From the NCBI GenBank assembly GCA_028281485.1, contig JANQJT010000163.1:1-32853 (forward strand): 32,853 nucleotides of DNA, written 5' to 3'. Both the position numbers and the translations under genes were made by a program. Below, piece after piece: positions 1 to 9,480 of this stretch. How positions within the stretch are numbered: position 1 is the first letter of the stretch; every line of letters begins with the position of its first letter. The notes under the pieces were generated by a model. The model made no database searches. It had not been told where the DNA came from and saw only the letters and a program-made list of their open reading frames with translations. The stretch comes from Phycisphaeraceae bacterium (GTDB taxonomy: Bacteria > Planctomycetota > Phycisphaerae > Phycisphaerales > Zrk34).

Positions 1-776
1 TGTTGGCCCGGGATGCGCAGGTCGATGTCGAGCGGCTCGTCTTCGATGACGGTGGTGGCGGGGGTGCTGTGTCGCCAAGGGTCGAGGCCGGGGCCGAGCA
101 CGGCGCGGTCGTCGCGCTTCTGGTGTCGCAGCAGCAGCTGCTTGGCGCGGACGTAGGCGTCCATGGTGTGGTGGCGGTCGAGGTGGTTGGGTGAGACGTT
201 GGTGACCACGGCCACGTGCGGCGACCAGTCGCCGATCATCTCGAGCATGAAGCTGGACAGCTCGAGCACGACCCAGTCGTCGCGTCCGATGCGGTCCAGG
301 TCGTCCAGGAGGGAGCCTCCGATGTTGCCCCCGATCCACACGCGCTGGGGCGCGGGGGTGATGCCGCGGAGCATGTGACCGATCATGGCGACGGTGGTGC
401 TCTTGCCGGCGGTGCCGGTGACGCCGATGGTGCGGCCGCGGTTGGGCAGGCGTTCGACGAGCAGGCGCAGCTCGCTGGTGATCGCGGCGCCGTGCTGGCG
501 GGCGGATTCCAGGAAGAGGTTGCGTGTTGGATCGACGGCGGGATTGACCACGATCATGTCGGCGGTCTTGAAGTCCTTCTCGACGTGTTCTCCGAGGCGA
601 AACTCAACGGGCAGGCCCTCGAGCTGGGCGACCGGGTTGGCGAGGTCTTCGAGGCTCATCCGATCGGTCACGAGCACGTTGGCGCCGTTTCGTGACAGGT
701 ATCGGGTGACGCCGACGCCTCCGCCGAACCGTCCCAGGCCCATCACGACCACGCGTTTTCCTTCAAACTCACCCAT
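1..776 (-). CDS. murD: UDP-N-acetylmuramoylalanine--D-glutamate ligase (MurD), N-terminal part; runs off the left edge
   Basis: Cytoplasmic ATP-dependent ligase that adds D-glutamate to UDP-MurNAc-L-alanine in peptidoglycan synthesis. Translating the minus strand from the ATG at 776 gives 258 residues with no stop before the window edge. The N-terminal Rossmann-like segment begins GEFEGKRVVVMGLGRFG. The Mur-ligase P-loop reads GVTGTAGKSTT, and further motifs are ELSSFMLE and NVSPNHLDRH, in the order expected for MurD. Family members usually have GTNGKT/S and ELSSFQLE, so two positions differ from the common form. The missing C-terminal part lies beyond base 1. A GGAG stands only 2 bases before the ATG, so initiation signals are weak. 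MurC or another Mur ligase is less likely because of the MurD-like N-terminal domain and the HLDRH motif. Confidence 0.88.
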   Translation of the reverse strand, partial: MGEFEGKRVVVMGLGRFGGGVGVTRYLSRNGANVLVTDRMSLEDLANPVAQLEGLPVEFRLGEHVEKDFKTADMIVVNPAVDPTRNLFLESARQHGAAITSELRLLVERLPNRGRTIGVTGTAGKSTTVAMIGHMLRGITPAPQRVWIGGNIGGSLLDDLDRIGRDDWVVLELSSFMLEMIGDWSPHVAVVTNVSPNHLDRHHTMDAYVRAKQLLLRHQKRDDRAVLGPGLDPWRHSTPATTVIEDEPLDIDLRIPGQ

Positions 777-850
777 GGCTCCATTCTAACGCAACGGCGC
801 GAGAGATCGGTGTTCAACTTTGGTGTTTGTGTTGTCCGATGAGGTATGTG

Positions 851-1120
851 ATGACCTCTCAGCGGGACTACATCTTGGATATCGAGGGTCTGGCCGATCC
901 GTCGGGCGGGCGATCGGACACGGTCGATACCACGGTCGACGCGTCGAAGGCGGAGAAGGGGTGGCTGGCGGTGCACTGGCGCTGCTGCCACGTCTACAGC
1001 CGCATCTACAAGACGCGGGACGGGCTGGCGTACGCGGGGCGGTGCCCCAAGTGCGGTAAGGCGGTGCGTGCAAAGATCGCGCCCCACGGCACGAGTGCGC
1101 GTTTCTTCGAGGCGATGTGA
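851..1120 (+). CDS. small conserved-looking CPxCG protein, function unknown
   Basis: An 89-residue protein of unknown function. The start at 851 is preferred because GAGG lies 6 bases upstream; an in-frame ATG at 839 and TTG at 827 are possible alternatives. The C-terminal half has WRCCH (residues 43-47) and CPKCG (65-69). Together they could supply the Cys/His ligands of one small zinc site. The N-terminal 35 residues are polar and low in hydrophobics, and no signal peptide or membrane segment is seen, so a cytosolic protein is inferred. It is divergent from murD, with about 75 bases between them. I do not recognise a named family. The compact ribbon and clean ribosome binding site argue that it is a real gene. 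Confidence 0.7.
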   Translation: MTSQRDYILDIEGLADPSGGRSDTVDTTVDASKAEKGWLAVHWRCCHVYSRIYKTRDGLAYAGRCPKCGKAVRAKIAPHGTSARFFEAM

Positions 1121-1136
1121 TTTCGGGGTTGATTGA

Positions 1137-1505
1137 TTACTGCGTGGCGGCGCCCTGACGGACCCAGATCGGTGCGAACGATCGCGCCTGGGGGCCGGTC
1201 GGTGCGGGCTGGGCTTGGGGCGTGTCTTGGCCGAGCAGGTCATCGGTCCAACCGAACAGCAGGTCGCCGACGTCGTTGATGGTGCGGTCGATCTGGTTGG
1301 TGGTCTGCTGCAGCAGGTCGGGCTGAGCGGTGGTGCGGCCGCTGTTGTGGGTGGGGGTGGTGGAGTAGCGGGGAGAGAATCGCATACCGGTCGAGGGGGC
1401 GACGGTCTCGCTGACGACGTGCTCTTCGCATCCGACGGCGGAGAACACGATCGCGGCGAATACGAACGCAGACGTTACAAAACGCATGATCTTCACAGCA
1501 GGCAT
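1137..1505 (-). CDS. small predicted lipoprotein
   Basis: A 122-residue predicted lipoprotein of unknown function. The N-terminus has a hydrophobic stretch (about residues 8-25) ending in a lipobox-like SAVGC with the Cys at residue 26, so lipid anchoring after signal peptidase II cleavage is inferred. The rest is polar and rich in Pro, Thr and Gln, with a short helical stretch around LLQQTTNQIDRTINDV, and looks largely disordered. GGAGA ends 5 bases before the ATG at 1505, which supports this start over the in-frame ATG at 1487. It is divergent from the DUF1570-like gene and convergent with the small CPxCG gene. Confidence 0.65.
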   Translation of the reverse strand: MPAVKIMRFVTSAFVFAAIVFSAVGCEEHVVSETVAPSTGMRFSPRYSTTPTHNSGRTTAQPDLLQQTTNQIDRTINDVGDLLFGWTDDLLGQDTPQAQPAPTGPQARSFAPIWVRQGAATQ

Positions 1506-1631
1506 AATCGTCTCCGGTTGCAGTGTTCGCCCAAACGGGGTGGGGTTTGGTGTTGGGCGATCGGCCGGTCAATGGTCGAGGGGGAATTATCCGATGAATG
1601 GCGGGGCCTGTCGAACCGCTACCGCTTTGTC

Positions 1632-2939
1632 ATGGATAACGCTTTGAAAAACGCGATTTTCTGGATGTTGCTCGGGGTGATTCTGTGCACGGGCGAGCGG
1701 GTTGATGCGTCGGACAGCATCATCGAGTTCATGCGTCGTCGCGACGCGCTGGCGGCAGATGACATGTCGGGCCACTACCAGCTCGGTTTGTGGGCTGACA
1801 ACCGCGGGTTGCGACACCCCGCGGCGCAGATGTATCGGCGCGTGCTCGAGCTCAAGCCCGATCACACCGCCGCTTACGATCGGATCGTGAAGATCAGCGA
1901 CACCAGTCGCCTGCCGGAAGACGAGGCGCGGCAGCGTGAACTGATCGCGCAGTTTCCCGGTTTTAAGCTGCACGTGTCTGATCACTACCTGGTGGTGTAC
2001 AACTCCGACACCGCGTGGGCGCGCAAGCGTGCGGAGCTGCTGGAGAAGGCGCACGACGTGTACTACTCGACGTATCGCCGGGCGGGACTTCGGCCCGTGC
2101 CGGTGCGGCAGCGCATGGTGTGTGTGTTGTTCGCCGACCACGTCAGCTACACGGCTTACGCGCGGCGTGTCGACCGACACGCGCCCACGTGGGCGGCGGG
2201 GTATTACTCCACGTCGACGAACCGCATCGTGTTTTACGATGAGCGATCGAGCCCGGCCTTCGTTGAGCTGCGCGAGACGATAGAGGCGTACAAGGTGGAA
2301 TCGACGCGGCTGCTGGAAGCGATCAACGCCGCGTCGGCAAGGCGGAAGACGGGCGAGGTGATCGAGCTGCGAGCGCAGTACGAACACGTGAACGATCAGC
2401 TGGCGGTGTACCGGGAGCGGTACGAGTCGATCAGTCGGGTGGGCAACGCGACGAAGACGACGCACGAGGCGGTGCATCAGCTGTCGTTTAACAGCGTGCA
2501 GCAGAGCCCACGCGTGCACTACCCGTTCTGGTTCTCTGAGGGGATTGCGACCAACTTCGAGCCGCGCGATCACACCGAGGCGTTCGGGCCGATGCGGGAC
2601 AACGTCAATCGACGACGCGAGCTGACCGAGTTCGCGAGCCAAGGGTTGTTGATCCCGTTGGATCGGCTGGTGCGATACGACAAGCCGCCCACCGGCGACG
2701 AGCAACACATTCGATTGATGTACAACCAGTCGTGGGCGTTGTACCGGTTCCTCTTTGAGTATCGACGCGCGGACCTGCAGCGTTACGTGGAGTGGATGCT
2801 GGCTGAGCCGGTCGGCCTGCGCAGCGACGCCCAGCGCCACGCGATGTTCGTCAAGACATTCGGCCCGATCCACCGGATCGAGCCGAAGTACCGGGCCTAT
2901 ATCAAGCGACTGGCGGAGCAGACCGCCGACGCTCGCTGA
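1632..2939 (+). CDS. secreted DUF1570-like gluzincin metallopeptidase
   Basis: A 435-residue predicted exported protein. The ATG at 1632 gives a signal-peptide-like N-terminus (MDNALKNAIFWMLLGVILCT). An in-frame ATG at 1572 would add 20 polar residues in front and is less likely; neither has a good Shine-Dalgarno site. Residues 45-95 resemble a single TPR-like helical repeat (YQLGLWADNRGLRHPAAQMY, then LELKPDHTAAYD). The zinc-peptidase signature is HEAVH at 278-282, followed by WFSEGIA with Glu303 as the likely third ligand, which is the gluzincin layout seen in DUF1570 proteins. Residues 215-265 look helical. The substrate is unknown; peptidase activity is inferred from the intact motif. The stop lies 5 bases from the convergent DUF4139 gene's stop. 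Confidence 0.8.
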   Translation: MDNALKNAIFWMLLGVILCTGERVDASDSIIEFMRRRDALAADDMSGHYQLGLWADNRGLRHPAAQMYRRVLELKPDHTAAYDRIVKISDTSRLPEDEARQRELIAQFPGFKLHVSDHYLVVYNSDTAWARKRAELLEKAHDVYYSTYRRAGLRPVPVRQRMVCVLFADHVSYTAYARRVDRHAPTWAAGYYSTSTNRIVFYDERSSPAFVELRETIEAYKVESTRLLEAINAASARRKTGEVIELRAQYEHVNDQLAVYRERYESISRVGNATKTTHEAVHQLSFNSVQQSPRVHYPFWFSEGIATNFEPRDHTEAFGPMRDNVNRRRELTEFASQGLLIPLDRLVRYDKPPTGDEQHIRLMYNQSWALYRFLFEYRRADLQRYVEWMLAEPVGLRSDAQRHAMFVKTFGPIHRIEPKYRAYIKRLAEQTADAR

Positions 2940-2944
2940 TTTGT

Positions 2945-4360
2945 TTACCAGGTGTAGCTGACCTTGTAGGTCAAGACGGTCTCGCCGCCGGCGGGGACGG
3001 GGATGTCGAACTCGACGGTCTTGGCGTCGACCTTGTTGAACTTGTGGGTCTGCTCGGAGATGGTCCAGTTGCCGTAGCCCATGTGCTCGCGGACACGGAT
3101 GACGGCGTTGTCTTCCTTGTGGTTGCGGAGCTTGATCTCGATGACCTGCTCGCGCCAGCGTCGGCCCTGTTGCTGGCTCTTGACGGTCTTTTCGCCGACC
3201 AGGTCGAACGCGTCGCCGAGGTAGAGCCGGATCTGCTCGTCGGTGGGGGTGTGATCGATCTGATCCTCGCCGATGAACTCGAGGCCGCCGTCACCGCCGG
3301 TGTCGGTCGCGTCGCGTTTGTAGACGCGGACCTTGCCCTTGGGCAGGGGCATGCCCATGTTGGAGGCCTCGTCGTTTTTCAGTTCGACGTAGACGTTGAC
3401 CTTGTAGAGGTTCTGGTCGCCGTAGCGGCGGTGCCAGTAGCGGCCGCCGGGCTCGAAGACGTAGCGCTTGATGACGGGGACCTCGGCGGCGGTGAGCAGT
3501 TCGATCTGCTTGATCTGGTTGTCCTTGACGGTGGTGGGGCGGCCGAGCGTGTAGAGGTGGTACTCGAAGAACGATTTCTGTTCGAAGCCGCCACCGCCGG
3601 CGTCGGCTGTCGCGGCTTCCATCACCATGTCGCGCTTGGTGGGATGCGGGGTGGGTTGGATCTTTCGCACGTCGCCGGCGATGAGTTTCACCTGGGCGTT
3701 GTTGTAGGTCGCGCCCGAGCGGTTGTTGAGCGTGACCCATCCGCCGAGGTCGATCCTGGTGTCGTCGGCGTTGATGACGACGTTGTAGTCGGCCTGCCAC
3801 GAGATGCCGGCGGTCTGGTAGGTGACCTGCGCCAGGTGCTTGCCGGGGCGCTGGGTGGCGAGCGTCCACACGAGGGTGGGGCGGGTGAGCAGGCCCTCGG
3901 GCATGGCATCGAAGCTGATGTTGCGCACGTTGTCGGCGCGCTGGATCATCTTCAGACCGCCATCGGCCTGTTTGATGACGAGCTGGTTGCGATCGAAGCT
4001 GAGCAGCGTGCCGGTAAAGATCGAGCCGTCCTCGGTGTGGATCGACAGGTTGTGATCGATGTACTTGTCGAGCATCTTGTCGGCCGAGACCAGGTCGTAC
4101 TCGTAGTTCTGCTCGATGACGGACGTGCCGGTCGGGTCGGTGAGCGACTTGAAGTGGACGGACGTGGGATCGATCTGCTTGGCGACGTCGTGGAACTGAA
4201 TCACGGGCGTGTGCGGATCGAGGTTGAGCTCGCGCACGTCTTTGACCACGGCGAAGTTGTTGTTGTAGACGGTCAGCGACTGGCCGGGCTTGTCGGCCTG
4301 GGCGGCGGCGGACGAGGTGATCAGGGCGACGAACAGCAGGGTGATGATGGCTTTGAGCAT
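2945..4360 (-). CDS. secreted DUF4139-family protein
   Basis: A 471-residue predicted exported protein. The start at 4360 is chosen over an ATG six codons upstream because AAGGAG sits 7 bases before it and the resulting N-terminus (MLKAIITLLFVALITSSAAA) is a clean signal peptide with an AxA-type cleavage site. The body is beta-rich and matches the DUF4139 type: an N-terminal sandwich (LTVYNNNFAVVKDVREL), then the family-like segment YQTAGISWQADYNVVI, then repeated strands to the C-terminus (VLTYKVSYTW). A Gly-rich break (ADAGGGGFEQKS) marks a domain boundary near residue 260. No catalytic motif is visible and the family's function is not established. It converges with the gluzincin gene with only 5 bases between the stops. 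Confidence 0.8.
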   Translation of the reverse strand: MLKAIITLLFVALITSSAAAQADKPGQSLTVYNNNFAVVKDVRELNLDPHTPVIQFHDVAKQIDPTSVHFKSLTDPTGTSVIEQNYEYDLVSADKMLDKYIDHNLSIHTEDGSIFTGTLLSFDRNQLVIKQADGGLKMIQRADNVRNISFDAMPEGLLTRPTLVWTLATQRPGKHLAQVTYQTAGISWQADYNVVINADDTRIDLGGWVTLNNRSGATYNNAQVKLIAGDVRKIQPTPHPTKRDMVMEAATADAGGGGFEQKSFFEYHLYTLGRPTTVKDNQIKQIELLTAAEVPVIKRYVFEPGGRYWHRRYGDQNLYKVNVYVELKNDEASNMGMPLPKGKVRVYKRDATDTGGDGGLEFIGEDQIDHTPTDEQIRLYLGDAFDLVGEKTVKSQQQGRRWREQVIEIKLRNHKEDNAVIRVREHMGYGNWTISEQTHKFNKVDAKTVEFDIPVPAGGETVLTYKVSYTW

Positions 4361-4479
4361 GAGGCTTCTCCTTGGCATGACGGCAACATAGACGCGGCCG
4401 CGCCGTGCCGGGTTCCCTGGGTCGGCCTGATTATCGAAGAAAGTTGGTCGGGTGGATACCGTTTACGCGTGGAAACGGG

Positions 4480-4695
4480 TTATTCTTCCGCCACGGCGAC
4501 CGATGTGGATTGATCCGGGGCGTTGAAGAAGACGCGCCCGATAGGCTCAGAGGGGGTTTCGCATTCCCGACCCGCGGTGAAGTGGGGGCTGATGGTCATG
4601 GCTCCGCTGCCGGAGAAGCCACATCCTGTCATCGACAGCACACCGACCAACGCGCCCGACACACACCACAACCGCCACCGCAGGGCTTTGCTCAT
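4480..4695 (-). CDS. small predicted lipoprotein
   Basis: A 71-residue predicted lipoprotein of unknown function. A basic start (MSKALRWRLW) precedes a hydrophobic core and the lipobox LSMTGC with the Cys at residue 25. Only about 46 residues remain after processing and they contain no recognised domain. It lies 119 bases upstream of the DUF4139 gene on the same strand, so the two could share a transcript. A 6-bp hairpin (CCGTTT/AAACGG, 4459-4478) sits directly after its stop but has no T run. Length and signal look real, but the gene is short, hence moderate confidence. Confidence 0.55.
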   Translation of the reverse strand: MSKALRWRLWCVSGALVGVLSMTGCGFSGSGAMTISPHFTAGRECETPSEPIGRVFFNAPDQSTSVAVAEE

Positions 4696-4795
4696 TTCCT
4701 ACCGCCTTTTCGATACAGCTTGCGTTTTAAACTGATCGATATAAAGCGGTCGGACACAACAGGTTTTTGGGATTATTTGTCCCGGGACGTCTGAT

Positions 4796-4831
4796 AAAAA
4801 AGCGGAGGGTCGCGTGTCCGCAACGCTCCGC
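4796..4831 (-). terminator. intrinsic terminator downstream of ppk
   Basis: Read on the minus strand, the outer stem GCGGAG/CTCCGC encloses a one-base C-C mismatch and an inner stem GTTGCG/CGCGAC (one G-T pair) around the tetraloop GACA, followed directly by TTTTTT. This is a strong rho-independent terminator about 160 bases past the ppk stop and points in the right direction for it. It probably ends the CHAD-ppk transcript. Confidence 0.8.
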
Positions 4832-4849
4832 ACACCGATCATCTTTCAC

Positions 4850-4876
4850 CCCGAACTGCTCGTTCTCCCGTTCGGG
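4850..4876. other. inverted repeat in the ppk 3' region
   Basis: CCCGAAC (4850-4856) and GTTCGGG (4870-4876) form a 7-bp perfect inverted repeat with a 13-base loop, 20 bases from the ppk terminator. No T run follows on either strand. It could be a second 3' hairpin on the ppk transcript. The rest of 4696-4994 holds no gene that I can support. Confidence 0.35.
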
Positions 4877-4994
4877 TCAATGCGGTCGGGGGCGCATCTG
4901 ATCTCACAGCTCGCGTGGGTGGATTATGCCCGGCGGGGGTTAGCCGCGGGTTATCCGTGTCTTACTTCTCGATGTGGATTGTGTTAGGGGCGGA

Positions 4995-7151
<2,157 letters not shown>

Positions 7152-7204
7152 CGTTTATTGGGGGTCCTGGCCCCTGGGTAGGAGTTCGATAAACATCGCC
7201 ATCG

Positions 7205-7218
7205 ACAGAGCGCTCTGT
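7205..7218. promoter_or_regulatory. 14-bp perfect palindrome in the CHAD-ppk gap
   Basis: ACAGAGCGCTCTGT is a perfect palindrome 54 bases upstream of the ppk start codon. It could be a binding site for a dimeric regulator or a short hairpin in the transcript; the sequence alone does not decide. Closer to the start, GGGG (7161-7164) and CCCC (7171-7174) can pair and may fold the leader. Confidence 0.35.
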
Positions 7219-7276
7219 GGGCGTCTATCGGGGCTTTGAGTGCTGTATATTAGTGTATCCACCGGGTTTGTGTGTG

Positions 7277-8368
7277 TTAATTATCCATCGGATGGGTCGG
7301 TCGGAGGCCGGTTTTGACCTCAACGATCGGCTCGTGCGGCGGTGGGCTGGGGTGTTCGGGGGTGTCGTCTTCGATTGGAGGCTGATCGGCAGTGGTCGGG
7401 GTAAGTGGGGCGGGCGGGTTGTCCAACAGGTCGCGGAGTTCGACCCACACGCCCTTGGCCTCGATCTTGTGCCAGTAGCTGGCGAAGCGTTCGTAGACCT
7501 GTTGGCGCTGGGTGCGTTGGTGTTCGGTGAGGTTTTCGATGGCGGTTTCGATGCGTTTGAGGCCGCGTCGGTGGCCGTGGAACTTCTCGTGCCGCACGCT
7601 CTCGGCGTCGTAGAACCGGGGCAGCATGTCGATCCACATGTCGCAGTCGTGCAGCTTACCCAGCGCGTTCTGAAGCTTGCGCGCGGCGCGCACGGTCGGC
7701 GCCAGCGTGTCGTCGGCGTAGGTCGGTGCGAACAGTTCGAGCGTGTATCGCAGGTGTTTGGCGCTGATGCGCATCTCGTGGAGCTGTGTGTTCATGGTGG
7801 GCCGATCGACGAAGGTGCGATAGGCGTGCAACTCTTCGAGGCGTTTGAGGATGTGTCGCCTGGCTTGCGTGAAGGGCTGGCCTGAACTGGTTCGTCCACC
7901 GTCGCGGTTGGCTTTGAGGATGATCTCGTGGAGCTGATTGGACATCGACTCGACGGCGTCGGACTTTTCGAATCGTTCGACGGCGTCGATCACCTTGGGC
8001 TGATATCGCTGGCGAGCCTGTTGCAGGCGGAGCAGCAGTCGCTCGATGCCGATCCGATCGCGTTTGTCTTCGAGGTGTTCGAGATAGCCTGCCACGAAGT
8101 CGATCTGCACGTCCAGGTCGCGCGAACGGCCCAGAGACCGCGTGACCCGCCCGATGGCCTTGGACCACCGGCTGATCTGTTTCTTACCTGCGATGCCGCC
8201 GCTGACTTCCAATGCCGCCCGGAGCTTGCGGCTTGCGACCCGCATCTGGTGGATCGCCTCGATGTCTTCAGACAGGCGAACGTCGGGCGCCAAATCGCGC
8301 ATCGTCTGCAGGCGGTCGAGCAGGGTCTGGGCGATGAAAAGTTTCCAGGAAGGGTCTTTCTTAGACAT
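7277..8368 (-). CDS. CHAD-domain protein (probable polyphosphate-binding)
   Basis: A 363-residue cytosolic protein with a CHAD domain, a histidine-rich alpha-helical fold known to bind inorganic polyphosphate. Two half-repeats carry the signature: HQMRVASRKLRAAL from His40 and HEMRISAKHLRYTLE from His197, both lined with Arg and Lys for a polyanion. The helical core covers about residues 10-300. The last 45 residues are Pro-rich and probably disordered. There is no CYTH domain, so this is a stand-alone CHAD protein. ATG at 8368 is preferred over GTG at 8380. It lies directly upstream of ppk on the same strand, which fits a polyphosphate role such as granule binding. That role is inferred from family and neighbours. 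Confidence 0.88.
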   Translation of the reverse strand: MSKKDPSWKLFIAQTLLDRLQTMRDLAPDVRLSEDIEAIHQMRVASRKLRAALEVSGGIAGKKQISRWSKAIGRVTRSLGRSRDLDVQIDFVAGYLEHLEDKRDRIGIERLLLRLQQARQRYQPKVIDAVERFEKSDAVESMSNQLHEIILKANRDGGRTSSGQPFTQARRHILKRLEELHAYRTFVDRPTMNTQLHEMRISAKHLRYTLELFAPTYADDTLAPTVRAARKLQNALGKLHDCDMWIDMLPRFYDAESVRHEKFHGHRRGLKRIETAIENLTEHQRTQRQQVYERFASYWHKIEAKGVWVELRDLLDNPPAPLTPTTADQPPIEDDTPEHPSPPPHEPIVEVKTGLRPTHPMDN

Positions 8369-8413
8369 GGCTTTGTTCACGACGAATGGGCGGCCAGAAC
8401 ATCGATTTTAATC

Positions 8414-8419
8414 ATTATA
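8414..8419 (-). promoter_or_regulatory. candidate -10 box for the CHAD-ppk operon
   Basis: On the minus strand this is a perfect TATAAT, 46 bases before the CHAD start codon. No good -35 hexamer lies 16-18 bases upstream (GCCACC at the 17-base position), so an activator may be needed. The region is shared with the divergent phoB promoter. I could not find a convincing 11-bp-period array reading toward CHAD. Confidence 0.4.
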
Positions 8420-8447
8420 CAACATTTAAAGCTATTGGTGGCATGGG

Positions 8448-8501
8448 TTAGCGCAATTCTCACTGAGGGTTAATCGCGTGCTAATTGGGTATGGGTATCA
8501 A
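8448..8501 (+). promoter_or_regulatory. putative Pho-box array and -10 of phoB
   Basis: Four hexamers start exactly 11 bp apart: TTAGCG (8448), CTCACT (8459), TTAATC (8470) and CTAATT (8481). A -10-like TATCAA begins at 8496, 15 bases after the start of the last unit. The 11-bp period and the replacement of a -35 box are hallmarks of PhoB-type sites. The array before pstS has the same period and the same 15-base offset. The units are degenerate, so the agreement in spacing carries most of the evidence. Autoregulation of phoB is inferred. Confidence 0.5.
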
Positions 8502-8545
8502 TGAATCTCCTAACGGCGGGAGTAGTTGGAGTGAGACAGCAGTTC

Positions 8546-9283
8546 ATGACACAGCCTAGCCAAGAAACACTTGAAGGCCGTTACCGCGCGCTGGTCGTCG
8601 AGGACGAGCCGGACCAGCGCGAACTGCTCCGGTACAACTTGGCCCGTAATGGTTTTGAAGTGTACTGTGCGGAGACGGGCAGTCGGGCGCTGGCGATTCT
8701 TGAAGAGCAGACGCCGGATGTGATCGTGTTGGACCTGATGCTGCCGGGCATGGACGGCCTGCAGGTCTGCCAGAGCATTCGCAGCCGAACCGAGACTTCT
8801 GCAATACCGATCGTCATGTTGACGGCTCGCGGTGAGGATACGGACATCGTTGCGGGTCTGGAGTTGGGTGCGGACGATTACATCACCAAGCCGTACAGCC
8901 CGCGCGTGTTGCTGGCCCGCGTGAAGGCGGTGATGCGTTCGCGTTCGAAGAGCGATGGAAACGGTCAGCCGGCCGGCGATGAACCGATCATCCGCCACGG
9001 CGACCTGGTGATCCGCCCCGAGCGATTCGAGGTGTCGATCGACAGCAAGCCGATCAAGCTCAGCGGCACGGAGTTCCGCATGCTGGTGCTGTTGGCGGGC
9101 AAGCCGGGTCGGGTGTTTACCCGGGCCCAGATCATCGCCGCGGTGCACGGCAACAACTGTGCGGTGACCGACCGCTCGGTGGACGTGCACATCTTCTGGC
9201 TGCGTCAGAAGCTCGGATCGGCCGGTCAGCTCGTTGAGGCCGTGCGTGGGGTCGGATATCGGTTCCGTGATGCGGAATCTTAA
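8546..9283 (+). CDS. phoB: PhoB-type OmpR-family response regulator
   Basis: A 245-residue two-component response regulator. The receiver domain (about 13-130) has the acidic pair Glu19/Asp20, the phosphoacceptor Asp63 in VIVLDLMLPGMDG, Thr93 and Lys115 (DDYITKPYS). The C-terminal winged helix (about 148-242) has GTEFRMLVLLAGKPGRVFTR and VDVHIFWLRQKLG, typical of OmpR/PhoB DNA binding. The start is uncertain: ATG at 8546 gives a normal length, while GTG at 8531 has GGGAG 8 bases upstream and adds five residues. An in-frame ATG at 8501 overlaps the proposed -10. It lies directly upstream of pstS, which supports control of the Pho regulon. No partner histidine kinase (PhoR) is in the window. 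Confidence 0.9.
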   Translation: MTQPSQETLEGRYRALVVEDEPDQRELLRYNLARNGFEVYCAETGSRALAILEEQTPDVIVLDLMLPGMDGLQVCQSIRSRTETSAIPIVMLTARGEDTDIVAGLELGADDYITKPYSPRVLLARVKAVMRSRSKSDGNGQPAGDEPIIRHGDLVIRPERFEVSIDSKPIKLSGTEFRMLVLLAGKPGRVFTRAQIIAAVHGNNCAVTDRSVDVHIFWLRQKLGSAGQLVEAVRGVGYRFRDAES

Positions 9284-9348
9284 GGTGTTGAATCGATCCG
9301 GATTTCGTAAATCGTTGTTTTGAATTGCGATACGCCAGAATCAAAATG

Positions 9349-9413
9349 TTAGGTTTTGATTAACACAAATCTTACATTTCTATGACCTGCCATTAACAGG
9401 CAGCCCCTAGAGT
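9349..9413 (+). promoter_or_regulatory. putative Pho-box array and -10 of pstS
   Basis: Five hexamers start every 11 bp: TTAGGT (9349), TTAACA (9360), CTTACA (9371), ATGACC (9382) and TTAACA (9393). They resemble the TTAACA direct repeats bound by Bacillus PhoP and the 11-bp-period CTGTCAT boxes of E. coli PhoB. A -10-like TAGAGT starts at 9408, 15 bases after the start of the last unit, so the array takes the place of a -35 box as in known Pho promoters. The leader to the pstS start would be about 60 bases. Confidence 0.75.
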
Positions 9414-9480
9414 CTGTGCGAAGAATCGATGAAACGAGCGGCTCTTGCGGGCCGTCAATTGAGCCATGAAAGGAATGGAC

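Noticed and set aside
4459..4478. Hairpin CCGTTT/AAACGG after the small lipoprotein stop as a terminator
   Set aside because: No T run and only a 6-bp stem; mentioned with the gene but not called.
3044..4513. Long open frame on the plus strand opposite the DUF4139 gene
   Set aside because: It is rich in Val, Asp, Gly and Leu without domains and mirrors the high-GC codon use of the real gene on the other strand.
7240..7276. Possible Pho box toward ppk (minus-strand TTAACA followed by weak units)
   Set aside because: Only the first hexamer fits and the following 11-bp steps are poor.
8420..8480. Pho-box array reading toward the CHAD gene
   Set aside because: Units at 11-bp steps on the minus strand (TAGCTT, CATGCC, TTGCGC, CTCAGT) do not resemble those at pstS.
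9301..9320. Possible phoB terminator (GATTT-CGT-AAATC then GTTGTTTT)
   Set aside because: The 5-bp AT-rich stem is too weak to call, and the T run is interrupted.
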